Below are positions 27,467 through 36,398 of a DNA stretch of 64,000 nt, piece after piece (the stretch's first letter is position 1; each line of letters begins with the position of its first letter). Both the position numbers and the translations under genes were made by a program. Under the pieces are notes generated by a model that was not told where the DNA came from, searched no databases, and worked only from the letters and a program-made list of their open reading frames with translations. Source of the DNA: Campylobacter showae (GTDB lineage Bacteria > Campylobacterota > Campylobacteria > Campylobacterales > Campylobacteraceae); assembly GCF_900699785.1 (NCBI RefSeq), contig NZ_LR535679.1, positions 2,096,581 through 2,160,580 on the forward strand, written 5' to 3'.

Positions 27467-28678
27467 ATGAGATTTATTTTGCCGATATTTTTGTCGTTTT
27501 CTTTTGTTTTTGCAGATTTTAGCTGCGATGACGCTTTGACTGAAAAGCAGCGGTTTTTCTCGCAAAATTTAACATTTTCGGGAGAATTTGAGCCAAACTG
27601 CAATGACTCTATCCTGGGGATAAAAGAGGCGCAAATTTTACTCTCGGCCGCTCAAAAGATCCGCGCCGAAAGCCTTGCTTGCGTCGGAAATTTAGCGACT
27701 AAAAATTTAAACGAGTTTAAATTTAAGATACTAAAAGCCTCCTATGCGCCCGAAATTTATGCCAAAGAGCTAGAGAGTCCAGACGAATACGAAAAATTCG
27801 TATCGCAAAACAGAGCCAGGCTTCGCTACTGGGGACATCAAAGCCTAAGTAACTTCACGGTTTTTAAGGACTTTAACAAAGACTATAACGCCGCGCTTGA
27901 GCCGCTGGTAAACTACTACAAATCAAATTTCAAAATAGACGAAGGCAGCGCGATTTATTATGCTTCGAAGGTCGCAAACGAGTTTTTAAAATTTGCCGCC
28001 GCGACTTTGCAAAACGGCGATATGGACGAGTTTGCGAGGAAAGTTAGCGACCCGACCTTTACAAAATACGGCATAAATGAGGCGATATATTCGGGCGCCG
28101 TCTCGCAAAGCTCGCTGCAAAACGCCTTTAACGCCGCGCTTCTTTACGAAAAAAGCGAGGACGTGATAAGAGAGTTTTTGCGTGCGGGGGTAAATTTAAA
28201 CTACGGCTTTGAGAGTTCGCTGTTTTTCGCGCTTAAAAATTTAAATAACGTAAAGCTCCTAGTTTCTAGCGGCGCGGACGTAAACTACGAAAATCTGCTC
28301 GGTATCACTCCTCTTTTTAAGGCCGTACAGCTAAACGACATAAATTTGGTCAAATTTCTGCTCAAAAATGGAGCGCTGGTAAACAAAAGGCTGATAGACC
28401 TTAGCACCAAGCTTGCCTATAGCTCAAATTTGAGCGTCCAACTACCGAGCTTCGTGAAACTCTGCGACTTTGACGCGGCTTCAAAAAGCGTGCTCATGAG
28501 CGCGGCGGGGGCGGCTGATGTGGAGATATTGCAGCTTTTGGTAGATAGCGGCGCGGACGTGCAGGCGGTTGATGATAACGGACTAAACGCCCTAGACTAC
28601 GCGATCATCGGCAAAAAGGAGATCAATGCGCAGTATCTAAGGGCGATGGGGCTTGAGTCAAATTTGATCACCGAATAA
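27467..28678 (+). CDS. Exported ankyrin-repeat protein
   Basis: The product, about 403 residues, has an N-terminal signal peptide (MRFILPIFLSFSFVFA), an alpha-helical N-terminal domain of unknown type with a DUF1311-like Cys/Gln-rich feel, and ankyrin repeats from about residue 235 on (SGADVNYENLLGITPLFKAVQ and SGADVQAVDDNGLNALDYAI). It likely binds a protein partner in the periplasm. The open frame begins at a TTG (27455), but the ATG at 27467 is preferred because that TTG lies in the TTGAGG ribosome site itself. It is followed 9 bases later by the SDR gene. Confidence 0.8.
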   Translation: MRFILPIFLSFSFVFADFSCDDALTEKQRFFSQNLTFSGEFEPNCNDSILGIKEAQILLSAAQKIRAESLACVGNLATKNLNEFKFKILKASYAPEIYAKELESPDEYEKFVSQNRARLRYWGHQSLSNFTVFKDFNKDYNAALEPLVNYYKSNFKIDEGSAIYYASKVANEFLKFAAATLQNGDMDEFARKVSDPTFTKYGINEAIYSGAVSQSSLQNAFNAALLYEKSEDVIREFLRAGVNLNYGFESSLFFALKNLNNVKLLVSSGADVNYENLLGITPLFKAVQLNDINLVKFLLKNGALVNKRLIDLSTKLAYSSNLSVQLPSFVKLCDFDAASKSVLMSAAGAADVEILQLLVDSGADVQAVDDNGLNALDYAIIGKKEINAQYLRAMGLESNLITE

Positions 28679-28687
28679 GGAGAAAAT

Positions 28688-29434
28688 ATGAAAGGAACGG
28701 CTTTTATCACGGGAGCTACGTCGGGTTTTGGCGAAGCGATAGCTAGGATGCTGAGCCGCGAAGGCTACAAGATCGTAGCGCTCGCTCGCCGCAAGGAAAG
28801 GCTCGAGGCCTTAGCTAAGGAGCTTGGAAATACGCACATCATCGTCGCAGATATCCGCGATAAAAAGGCGGTTTTTGACGGCGTGGCAAATTTGCCGCAG
28901 GAGTTTCGCGATATCGAAGTGCTCGTAAATAACGCAGGCCTAGCGCTGGGGCTTGAAGGCGCGGCGGAGACTAGTATCGAGGACTTTGAGACGATGGTAG
29001 ATACCAACATCAAAGGCTTTTTGTACTCGACTAAGGCGGTTTTGCCCCTCATGATCGCGCGAAAGAGCGGCTATATCTTTAATCTAGGCTCGACAGCTGG
29101 CGCATGGCCGTATCCGGGCAGTCACGTTTACGGCGCGAGCAAGGCTTTTGTGAAGCAGTTTAGTAGAAATCTGCGCAACGACATCCGCGGCACCGGCATA
29201 CGCGTGACCGAGATAGCTCCGGGCATATGCAAGACCGAGTTTAGCGAGGTTCGCTTCGGCGGCGATAAGGCTAAGGCCGATGCTGTTTACGAAGGCGTAG
29301 CGTACATCACCGCCGAGGATATCGCGCAGATTGTGCTAAACTGCCTAAATATGCCTCACCGCGTCAATATCAACGTCGTCGAAGCGATGGCGACGCAGCA
29401 GACTTGGGCTGGGCTTTTTATCGAAAAAAAGTAG
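28688..29434 (+). CDS. Short-chain dehydrogenase/reductase, YdfG-like
   Basis: The 248-residue protein has the SDR cofactor motif TGATSGFGEAIARML (residues 8-22), NNAG (about 81-84), the catalytic Ser in FNLGSTAGAWPYPGSHVYGASK (Tyr and Lys of YxxxK about residues 146-150) and ends with the segment typical of YdfG, the E. coli enzyme that oxidises 3-hydroxy acids such as L-allo-threonine and serine. NADP preference is likely from the ARRKERL segment. An AAGGAG ribosome site lies before the ATG. It is in the same run as the ankyrin gene. Confidence 0.9.
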   Translation: MKGTAFITGATSGFGEAIARMLSREGYKIVALARRKERLEALAKELGNTHIIVADIRDKKAVFDGVANLPQEFRDIEVLVNNAGLALGLEGAAETSIEDFETMVDTNIKGFLYSTKAVLPLMIARKSGYIFNLGSTAGAWPYPGSHVYGASKAFVKQFSRNLRNDIRGTGIRVTEIAPGICKTEFSEVRFGGDKAKADAVYEGVAYITAEDIAQIVLNCLNMPHRVNINVVEAMATQQTWAGLFIEKK

Positions 29435-29887
29435 GCTTTTGGCGTTAAATTTGCGTGATCGTCGGCTGGGTTAAGCTTAAATTCGCTTGCCTTGTCGCCT
29501 AAATTTGAGCGGCGGAAGCGAGGCTGCATTTACATTGCCCAGCCTGCTCAATCTTGAAACAAAATCTAAATTTAACCTTCTTTCGTGCAAATGATGCGCG
29601 GCGCGCTAAATATCAAATTCGACCGATAAATCAAAGCTAAAATTTCCCACAAAATCTAAACTACGAGCAAATTTAAATTTGCCGTTTGGTATCGTGCTAA
29701 GCAAAATTTCCACAAAAGCTTCTTTTCTAACATAAATTTTAATAAAGGGCTAAAATTTTTGGCCGATAAGCGAATTTAAAACAAAAATTTAAGCCGCATT
29801 TAGCTAAATTTACGCCTTAAATACCGACCGATGGCACGCGGGGCGGAAAATTTGATTAAACCGACGAAAAACAAAAAGGAGTTTTTG
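29435..29887. other. Intergenic stretch, no gene seen
   Basis: About 450 bases, AT-rich, with many AAATTT words. An open frame enters from 29831 but its only good ribosome site (AAGGAG, about 29876-29881) belongs to the ATG at 29888. No clear -10 was recognised. Confidence 0.5.
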
Positions 29888-31582
29888 ATGAAAAAGATTT
29901 TATTTTTGTCGCTTTTGCCGATCTTGGCGCTAGCCGTAGATCCCGAAGTAGCGAAAAAAAATGCCGAAATTTTCGGCTTTTGGACGCTCATACCGCCCGT
30001 GGTGGCGATAGTTTTGGCGTTTATCACCAAAGACGTCGTTTTGTCGCTGTTTATCGGCGTTTTTAGCGGTACGTTTCTCATAAACGTCATCGACTCAAGC
30101 ATCCCGATGACCTTCGTAAAGGGCTTTACCGACATCGTAAAAAGGGTCGTGGGCTCGCTGGCCGATAGCTGGAACGCGGGCATCGTGCTTCAGGTGCTTT
30201 GTATCGGCGGCGTGGTCGCGCTCATCACCAAAATGGGCGGAACCAAGGCCGTGGCGATATGGCTGAGCAAAAAGGCTAAAACAGGCGTTTCGGCTCAAAT
30301 TTCAACCTGGGTGATGGGACTTTTCGTCTTTTTTGACGACTACGCGAACTCCCTCATCGTGGGCCCGATCATGCGCCCGATAACGGACAAATTTAAAGTC
30401 TCTCGCGAAAAGTTAGCCTTCATCATCGACGCTACCGCCGCTCCGATAGCGGGCCTAGCCGTCATCTCGACTTGGGTCGGACTTGAGATCTCGCTGATCA
30501 AACAAGGCTACGAGCTCATCGGCATAACGAACGTAAACGCTTTTAGCATCTTCGTCGAGACGATGCCTTATAGATTTTACAATCTTTTCATGCTATTTTT
30601 TATCGTCTGCACCGCATTTATGGGGCGCGAATTTGCCGGTATGCTAAAAGCCGAGCGCAGAGCTAGAGCGGGCGAACTACACCCTAGACGCGACGGAGCG
30701 ATGATAGAGGACGTCGAGGATAAGACGCTAGAGCCTAAAGAAAACATAAAACTACAAAGCTCAAACGCGATCGTGCCGCTTTTGGTGCTTATTTTGGGCG
30801 CGTTCGTTAGCTTTTATTTTAGCGGTTTGGGCTCGCTTGAGGGCGAGGCTCTTGAGAGCGCGAAGGCTCATCCGCTTACGTTCCACACCTTCCAGGCTAC
30901 TTTTGGCGCAGCTGATGCATCGGTGGCGCTATTTCAGTCAGCTTTGTTAGCTACGATAGTGGCGATATTTATGGCCGTTTATAGAAAAATTTTAACCGTG
31001 CGCGAGGCGATAGAGACATGGGGTAAGGGCTGGAAAACCATGATAACTACGATCATCATCCTGCTTCTTGCTTGGTCGCTTAGCTCGGTGATCAAGGAGC
31101 TCGGCACGTCTCGCTACCTAGTCGATCTGCTTTCGCAGTCTACGCCAAAGATCGTCCTTCCGGCGGCGATTTTTATGCTGGGTTCGTTTATCAGCTTTTC
31201 TACCGGCACCAGCTACGGCACGATGGGTATCTTGATGCCGCTTGCGATACCGCTAGCTAGCGCGGTGGGCATGCACAGCGGACTAGAGGGCGACGCCTTG
31301 CACGCGTATATGATAGTAAATATCTCAGCCGTTTTAACGGGCGCGATATTCGGCGATCACTGCTCTCCGATCTCGGATACTACGATACTTTCGTCCATGG
31401 GCGCGGGGTGTAACCACATCGATCACGTCCAGACTCAGATGCCTTATGCGCTTGCCGTTTGCGCGATTAGTATTTTTGCGGGATACTTCCCGACCGCGCT
31501 TGGCCTAAGTATCTGGATAGTGCTTCCATTTGGGCTTTTGGTGACGGCATTAGTGGTTAGATTCGTCGGGCAAAAGGTTTAA
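29888..31582 (+). CDS. Na+/H+ antiporter, NhaC family
   Basis: The product, about 564 residues, has eleven to twelve membrane segments and the NhaC-family landmarks: FVFFDDYANSLIVGPIMRP (about residues 139-157), the SFSTGTSYGTMGILMPLAIPL motif (about 435-455) and AVLTGAIFGDHCSPISDTTILSS (about 478-500). NhaC antiporters exchange sodium, and in some cases amino acids or malate/lactate, for protons. ATG 29888 is chosen over 29831 because AAGGAG sits seven bases before it and the N terminus then reads as a signal/first helix (MKKILFLSLLPILALA). The trmA start follows two bases after the stop. Confidence 0.87.
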   Translation: MKKILFLSLLPILALAVDPEVAKKNAEIFGFWTLIPPVVAIVLAFITKDVVLSLFIGVFSGTFLINVIDSSIPMTFVKGFTDIVKRVVGSLADSWNAGIVLQVLCIGGVVALITKMGGTKAVAIWLSKKAKTGVSAQISTWVMGLFVFFDDYANSLIVGPIMRPITDKFKVSREKLAFIIDATAAPIAGLAVISTWVGLEISLIKQGYELIGITNVNAFSIFVETMPYRFYNLFMLFFIVCTAFMGREFAGMLKAERRARAGELHPRRDGAMIEDVEDKTLEPKENIKLQSSNAIVPLLVLILGAFVSFYFSGLGSLEGEALESAKAHPLTFHTFQATFGAADASVALFQSALLATIVAIFMAVYRKILTVREAIETWGKGWKTMITTIIILLLAWSLSSVIKELGTSRYLVDLLSQSTPKIVLPAAIFMLGSFISFSTGTSYGTMGILMPLAIPLASAVGMHSGLEGDALHAYMIVNISAVLTGAIFGDHCSPISDTTILSSMGAGCNHIDHVQTQMPYALAVCAISIFAGYFPTALGLSIWIVLPFGLLVTALVVRFVGQKV

Positions 31583-31584
31583 AT

Positions 31585-32718
31585 TTGCCCGATAAGTTTT
31601 GTAAATTTTTAGGAGAGTGCGGTAGCTGCACTCTTGATATGCCTTATGAGGAGCAGGCTGAATTTAAAAAAGATCTCATAAGGCGCGAATTTGAACCGTT
31701 TTACCGCGGCGAATTTGAGTTTTTCGCCTCGCAGAGGGCCGCTTACCGCACGAGGGCGGAGTTTGGAATTTGGCACGATATTTGGCATAGCGCGGTCGAT
31801 CTAGCATACACGATGCACGGTGCCAAAACCAAGCGGATTATGATAGACGAATGCCCAAAAGTAGCCGCTCCTATCGCAAATTTGATGCCGCGTTTGCTTG
31901 AAGCGCTTATGAAAAATCAAATTTTAAAAGAGAGGCTCTTTGGCGCCGAGTTTATCTCGTGCGCGAGCGGGATACTAGCGACGCTGCTCTATCATAAGCG
32001 CCTAGGCGAGGCCGAGCAGAGCGAGATAGAAAGCTTAGCGCGCGAGCTTGCCGGTCACCGCGTAACGATCGCTGCAAGGGCAAAGGGGCAAAAGCTGCTA
32101 AGCGGCGAGTTAAATTTGCTAGATAGCCTAAATATCGGCGGTAAAATTTATAAATTTACATTCGGCGACGGAGCTTTTATCCAGCCAAACACCGCCGTAA
32201 ACGAAAAGATGGTCGCATGGGCGAAGGGCTGCGTAGAGTGCGGCGCGGATCTGCTCGAGCTTTACTGCGGACACGGCAACTTTACCGTCCCGATGGCGGA
32301 AAAATTTAAGCGCGTTTTGGCGACCGAGATATCCAAAGGCTCGATCGCAAATGCCCTTAAAAACTGCGAACTAAACGGCGTAGATAACATTAAATTTTTA
32401 CGAATGAGCGCCGAGGAGCTAATGAGCGCGTTTGGGCGCGAGCGCGAGTTTAACCGCTTAAGAGAGCTTGATATCTTTAGCTACGACTTCTCGCACGTTT
32501 TGGTCGATCCGCCTCGCGCGGGACTTGATGAGAGCGTGATAAATTTCATCAAAAACTACGAAAATATCATCTATATCTCCTGTTCGCCGCAAAGTCTAAA
32601 ACGCGATCTAGCGCAGCTTGCCGCGACGCACGAGGCGGTTAAATTTGCCGTCTTTGATCAGTTTGCAAACACAGCTCACATCGAGTGCGGCGTGCTTTTA
32701 AGGAGTAAAAATGCCTAG
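31585..32718 (+). CDS. trmA: tRNA (uracil-5-)-methyltransferase
   Basis: TrmA methylates U54 in the T loop of tRNA using SAM. The 377-residue protein starts at a TTG with AAAGG at good spacing. It shows an N-terminal Cys stretch (CKFLGECGSC), the FGDGAFIQPN segment (about residues 192-201), the SAM-binding LLELYCGHGNFT (about 222-233), VDPPRAGLD (about 307-315) and the catalytic-cysteine segment ISCSPQSLKRDL (about 329-340). It overlaps the CoA-binding protein gene by 8 bases. Confidence 0.92.
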   Translation: MPDKFCKFLGECGSCTLDMPYEEQAEFKKDLIRREFEPFYRGEFEFFASQRAAYRTRAEFGIWHDIWHSAVDLAYTMHGAKTKRIMIDECPKVAAPIANLMPRLLEALMKNQILKERLFGAEFISCASGILATLLYHKRLGEAEQSEIESLARELAGHRVTIAARAKGQKLLSGELNLLDSLNIGGKIYKFTFGDGAFIQPNTAVNEKMVAWAKGCVECGADLLELYCGHGNFTVPMAEKFKRVLATEISKGSIANALKNCELNGVDNIKFLRMSAEELMSAFGREREFNRLRELDIFSYDFSHVLVDPPRAGLDESVINFIKNYENIIYISCSPQSLKRDLAQLAATHEAVKFAVFDQFANTAHIECGVLLRSKNA

Positions 32719-33103
32719 CGACTTAAGGCAAATTTTATCCTCTGCTAAAAATATCGCGGTCGTGGGCCTTAGTCCTGATGAGAGCAAGCCTAGCAACGAG
32801 GTGGCGAAATTTCTCATTGAGAGCGGTTTTAACGTATTTCCCGTCTATCCAAAATTTGATGAAATTTTAGGGCGCAAGGTTTATAGAAATTTGACCCAAA
32901 TAGATGAAAATATCGACATCGCCGTGATGTTTAGAAAGGGAGAGTTTGCTAGCGAGCTAGTAAAGGACGCCGTCAAAAAAGGCGTGAAAACGCTGTGGTT
33001 GCAACTGGGCATAACAAACGACGCAGCAGAAGCGGTCGCGCGCGAAAACGGGATAAATTTCGTGCAGGATAAGTGTATAAAAAATCGAGCTTCAAAGGCT
33101 TGA
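32711..33103 (+). CDS. CoA-binding domain protein, YccU-like
   Basis: The 130-residue protein is a single Rossmann-type CoA-binding domain: NIAVVGLSPDESKPSNEVAKFL (about residues 14-35), VYPKFDEILGRKVY (about 45-58) and KTLWLQLGITNDAA (about 92-105). The cysteine found in YccU-type proteins is near the end (DKC). Its role is unknown; relatives bind CoA or nucleotides. It follows trmA with an 8-base overlap. Confidence 0.85.
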   Translation: MPSDLRQILSSAKNIAVVGLSPDESKPSNEVAKFLIESGFNVFPVYPKFDEILGRKVYRNLTQIDENIDIAVMFRKGEFASELVKDAVKKGVKTLWLQLGITNDAAEAVARENGINFVQDKCIKNRASKA

Positions 33104-33278
33104 TTGGTCTAAATTTGACGGTGACGCACGATTTTGAGGTAGCGCCGTAAACGTAGCAGATAACGGCAAAAACGAAAATATAAATAAAAATAAAGAAAAC
33201 GTAAGCAAAAATACGGTAAATAAACGCGCGAGCAAAAGCGACGAAAAGTAAAATTTAAACAAAAAACGAAAGGCCAAA

Positions 33279-34490
33279 ATGATCTCTCTAAATAAAATAA
33301 TCCAAGCCAAGCGCACGATAAGCGGCTTCGTGTATAAGACGCCGTTTGCTTACAGTGCGAAACTAAGCCTCGCAAGCGGCGCGCTCATCTACCTAAAAGA
33401 AGAAAACCTCCAGCGCACGGGCGCATACAAGATCCGCGGCGCGTATAATAAAATCGCAAATTTAAGCTCAAACGAGCGCAAAAAAGGCGTCGTCGCAGCA
33501 AGTGCGGGCAATCACGCCCAAGGCGTAGCTATCTCGGCGCGCGAGTTTAAAACGCCGGCTACCATCGTGATGCCCGAGTCCACGCCGCTTTTAAAGGTGC
33601 TAGGCACAAAAGATCTAGGTGCCGAAGTTATCCTAAAGGGCGACAACTTCGACGAGGCCTACGCCTACGCCGTAGAATACGCCAAGCAGCAGGGCATGAG
33701 CTTTATCCATCCGTTTGACGACGAGTACGTGATGGCCGGGCAGGGCACGGTGGGGCTTGAGATGCTTGACGATCTGGCCGAGCTTGAGACTATCGTCGTG
33801 CCGGTTGGCGGCGGCGGGCTAATCAGCGGTATTTCAAGCTGCGTAAAACAGGTAAACCCAGACATTCGCGTAGTCGCCGTGAGTGCGAAGGGCGCGCCTG
33901 CGATGTTTAACAGCTTTAGCGCTAAAAAAAGCATAAACTCAAAAACCGTGCGCACGATCGCCGACGGTATCGCGGTTCGAGACGCTAGCGAGACGACGCT
34001 GGCAAATATCCTAGAGTGCGTGGACGAGTTCGTGCAGGTCGATGACGAGGAGATCGCAAACGCGATTTTGTTCCTGCTCGAGACGCAAAAGATCGTGGTC
34101 GAGGGCGCGGGCGCGGTCGGCGTAGCCAGCATCCTGCACAACAAGGTCAAATTTAAAGCCGGCGAGCGTATCGGCATCGTGCTAAGCGGCGGAAATATCG
34201 ACGTGCAAATGCTAAACGTCATCATCGAAAAGGGTCTCATCAAATCCCACCGCAAGATGGCGCTGCAAATCACGCTGATCGACAAACCCGGTGCGCTCAT
34301 GAGCCTAACCGATAGCCTAAAGATCGCAAATGCCAATATCGTGAAAATCGACTATGACCGCTTCTCCACGAGCCTAGAGTACGGCGACGCTAATATCACG
34401 ATCACGCTGGAAACCAAGGGCGAGGATCACCAAGAACTCATTAAAAAAGTGCTCAGAGAGCATGATTTTAAATTTATTCAGGTGTTTTAG
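33279..34490 (+). CDS. ilvA: Threonine dehydratase with C-terminal ACT domain
   Basis: This PLP enzyme deaminates threonine to 2-oxobutanoate for isoleucine synthesis. The 403-residue protein has the PLP-lysine segment RTGAYKIRGAYNK (about residues 46-58), SAGNHAQGVA (about 76-85), the phosphate-binding PVGGGGLISG (about 172-181) and a C-terminal ACT-type regulatory part (about residues 325-403, LQITLIDKPGALMSLTDSL). Size and one ACT unit place it with the shorter, TdcB/IlvA-intermediate type found in Campylobacter. The ribosome site is AAAGG. A terminator follows at 34550. Confidence 0.9.
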   Translation: MISLNKIIQAKRTISGFVYKTPFAYSAKLSLASGALIYLKEENLQRTGAYKIRGAYNKIANLSSNERKKGVVAASAGNHAQGVAISAREFKTPATIVMPESTPLLKVLGTKDLGAEVILKGDNFDEAYAYAVEYAKQQGMSFIHPFDDEYVMAGQGTVGLEMLDDLAELETIVVPVGGGGLISGISSCVKQVNPDIRVVAVSAKGAPAMFNSFSAKKSINSKTVRTIADGIAVRDASETTLANILECVDEFVQVDDEEIANAILFLLETQKIVVEGAGAVGVASILHNKVKFKAGERIGIVLSGGNIDVQMLNVIIEKGLIKSHRKMALQITLIDKPGALMSLTDSLKIANANIVKIDYDRFSTSLEYGDANITITLETKGEDHQELIKKVLREHDFKFIQVF

Positions 34491-34549
34491 GCGGTTAAAT
34501 TTGAGCTCAAATTTGCTTGCTAAATTTGGAGCAAATTTGAGTCAAATTT

Positions 34550-34580
34550 AAACCCGTATCTTAAAGGTGCGGGTTTTGCC
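34550..34580 (+). terminator. Terminator after threonine dehydratase
   Basis: AAACCCG (34550-34556) pairs with CGGGTTT (34570-34576) around a 13-nt loop and ends in TTTT, 60 bases after the stop. Confidence 0.5.
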
Positions 34581-34715
34581 AAATCGCGCCGACCCTAAAA
34601 GCTCGCTAAATTTAAATTTACAATCCAAATTTATACCGATGTAAAACAACCAAAAGCTCAAATTTAACGATTATTTTAACGAATTTCGCTAAAATCGCCT
34701 TTTAAAGGAGCAAAG

Positions 34716-35402
34716 ATGATAGATGTTATAAGCCTTATTTTAGCGATTTTGCTAGCGATTTGCGTATTTATGATTTTTAGATTTAACAAAGCCTTAAAAA
34801 CTGTGCAAAAGCCTTCTACGACGCAGATTAGCACCGAGATATCGCAGCTAAAATCCATCGGCGAGTTATCCGTTTTTCAGGTCTATAGCAAAGAGATCGT
34901 GACCAAGACCGACCATGCATTCGGCAGCTTCGGCAAGGAGTATCTACGCTGGCTAGTGAGCGAGAAAAAGCTCTCGATGATATTTGAGTTTGAGATAAAT
35001 TTCATCTACGACCTAACTAGCCCGCGCCTAGAGATCGTAAACGTCGCGAGCGAGGAGTATCTCATCAAGATGCCGCCTTGCAAATACAAATTTTCGATCG
35101 CGAATATGAAATTTTACGACGAGAAAAACGGCAAATTTATCCCATTTTTGTTGCCTGATTCGCTAAACGGATTTTTCGGTAGCAGCTTTAGCGAGGAGGA
35201 TAAAAACAGGCTCATCGAGGAGGCGCGCGCCGAGGTCGAAAAGATGTCCGTGCGCCTGATAAATCAGCTCCAGTCCAAGATTCACAAATCCGCGCGCGAC
35301 ACGCTAGAGGCGATCGCAAAGAGCTTCGGGGCTAGGGCGGTGAGATTTGAGTTTAACGACGAGGGCGAGCAGGTCAGGCTAAATCTACAAAACGTGGCGT
35401 GA
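34716..35402 (+). CDS. Membrane-anchored DUF4230-like protein
   Basis: The 228-residue protein has one N-terminal membrane segment (about residues 4-22) and a soluble domain resembling DUF4230: SIGELSVFQVYSKEIVTKTD (about 47-66), YDLTSPRLEIVN (about 98-109) and a C-terminal amphipathic helix with EARAEVEKMSVRLINQLQSKIHKSARDTLEAIAKSFG. The function is unknown. AAAGGAG precedes the ATG. The MOSC gene follows 7 bases after the stop, suggesting one transcript. Confidence 0.72.
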   Translation: MIDVISLILAILLAICVFMIFRFNKALKTVQKPSTTQISTEISQLKSIGELSVFQVYSKEIVTKTDHAFGSFGKEYLRWLVSEKKLSMIFEFEINFIYDLTSPRLEIVNVASEEYLIKMPPCKYKFSIANMKFYDEKNGKFIPFLLPDSLNGFFGSSFSEEDKNRLIEEARAEVEKMSVRLINQLQSKIHKSARDTLEAIAKSFGARAVRFEFNDEGEQVRLNLQNVA

Positions 35403-35409
35403 GGACAAG

Positions 35410-36099
35410 ATGGCATTCGTAAAAGCGCTCTTGATAGGTAAAGCAAGGCAGTACGGCAGCGTGGCGGCCACGGACGAGCTGGGCAAGGCTTGGCGCTCGG
35501 CGATATTTAAAAATGCGCAGACGGGCGAAATCTACGCAAACGAGCTTGGCTTTGAGGGCGACGAGGTCGCCGACACCAAGCATCACGGCGGCGTAAATAA
35601 AGCCGTGTTTGCAAATTCGCTAGAAAACTATCCCGCGTGGGAAGCTTATCTTGGGCTTAAAAATTTGCCGCTAGGCGCGATGGGCGAAAATTTGACCGTT
35701 AGCGGACTAGATGAAACTAGCGTAAATGTGGGCGACGTCCATAAAATCGGCTCGCTGGTGCTGCAAGTAACCCAGCCTAGAAAACCGTGTTTTAAGCTCG
35801 CAAAACGCTGGGGAAATGCAAATTTAGCCAAAGAGATTTTTGTCACCGGATTAACCGGCTGGTACTATAAAGTGCTTGAAAACGGGTCGTGCAAGGCCGG
35901 CTGCGAGGTAGAGATCTTGCAAAAAAACGAAAATGCTCTAAGCATAATGCAGATAAACAAGCTATTTTTTAATCCGAGCGAAAATTTGGATTTATTGCCC
36001 AAATTTAGAGCGCTAGAAGCGCTGCCTGCAAGCTGGCAGGACGATATAAACAGACGCTTAAACGGCTCGTATAGCACGGCTTTTATGGAAAAACTTTGA
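35410..36099 (+). CDS. MOSC domain protein, YiiM-like
   Basis: The 229-residue protein is a MOSC-domain protein. DEVADTKHHGGVNKAVFANSLENYPAWEAYL (about residues 56-87; HHGG is a hallmark), GENLTVSGLDETSVNVGDVHKIGS and QVTQPRKPCFKLAKRW, with the conserved Cys near residue 125, follow the YiiM pattern. MOSC domains handle sulfur from a persulfide on that Cys, or act as molybdenum-cofactor-dependent reductases of N-hydroxylated compounds. GAGGA lies before the ATG. No molybdenum-cofactor genes are adjacent, though a molybdoenzyme lies 7 kb away. Confidence 0.88.
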   Translation: MAFVKALLIGKARQYGSVAATDELGKAWRSAIFKNAQTGEIYANELGFEGDEVADTKHHGGVNKAVFANSLENYPAWEAYLGLKNLPLGAMGENLTVSGLDETSVNVGDVHKIGSLVLQVTQPRKPCFKLAKRWGNANLAKEIFVTGLTGWYYKVLENGSCKAGCEVEILQKNENALSIMQINKLFFNPSENLDLLPKFRALEALPASWQDDINRRLNGSYSTAFMEKL

Positions 36100-36127
36100 A
36101 AAAAACGGCGAAAATTTGCCAAAAAGC

Positions 36128-36156
36128 TTGACAAATAAGGTAAAAATATATATAAT
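36128..36156 (+). promoter_or_regulatory. Full-consensus sigma-70 promoter for the tRNA pair
   Basis: TTGACA (36128-36133), a 17-base spacer and TATAAT (36151-36156) match the E. coli consensus exactly. Transcription should begin about seven bases later, some 12 bases before tRNA-Gln. A conserved -35 box is unusual for Campylobacter. Confidence 0.9.
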
Positions 36157-36175
36157 CACCTTTCTTTTTACAGGC

Positions 36176-36250
36176 TGGGGTATCGCCAAGCGGTAAGGCA
36201 ATTGGTTTTGGTCCAATCATCCAGAGGTTCGAATCCTCTTACCCCATCCA
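36176..36250 (+). tRNA. tRNA-Gln (anticodon TTG)
   Basis: A 75-base cloverleaf: acceptor TGGGGTA / TACCCCA, anticodon stem ATTGG / CCAAT with loop TTTTGGT (anticodon TTG), T arm AGAGG-TTCGAAT-CCTCT, encoded CCA. The first acceptor pair is T-A, as expected for a tRNA-Gln charged through Glu-tRNAGln and GatCAB (gatB is at 5375-6796). Confidence 0.97.
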
Positions 36251-36262
36251 CTCAAATTTCAT

Positions 36263-36337
<75 letters not shown>

Positions 36338-36398
36338 AATCTAATTTTTCCTTCATTTACTCCGAAAAATCAAAATTTCGCATTAAAGAAAATTGCTT

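Noticed and set aside
33665..34336. A 223-codon minus-strand frame opposite the threonine dehydratase gene.
   Set aside because: Antisense shadow with Ser/Thr/Ile-rich nonsense composition and no ribosome site.
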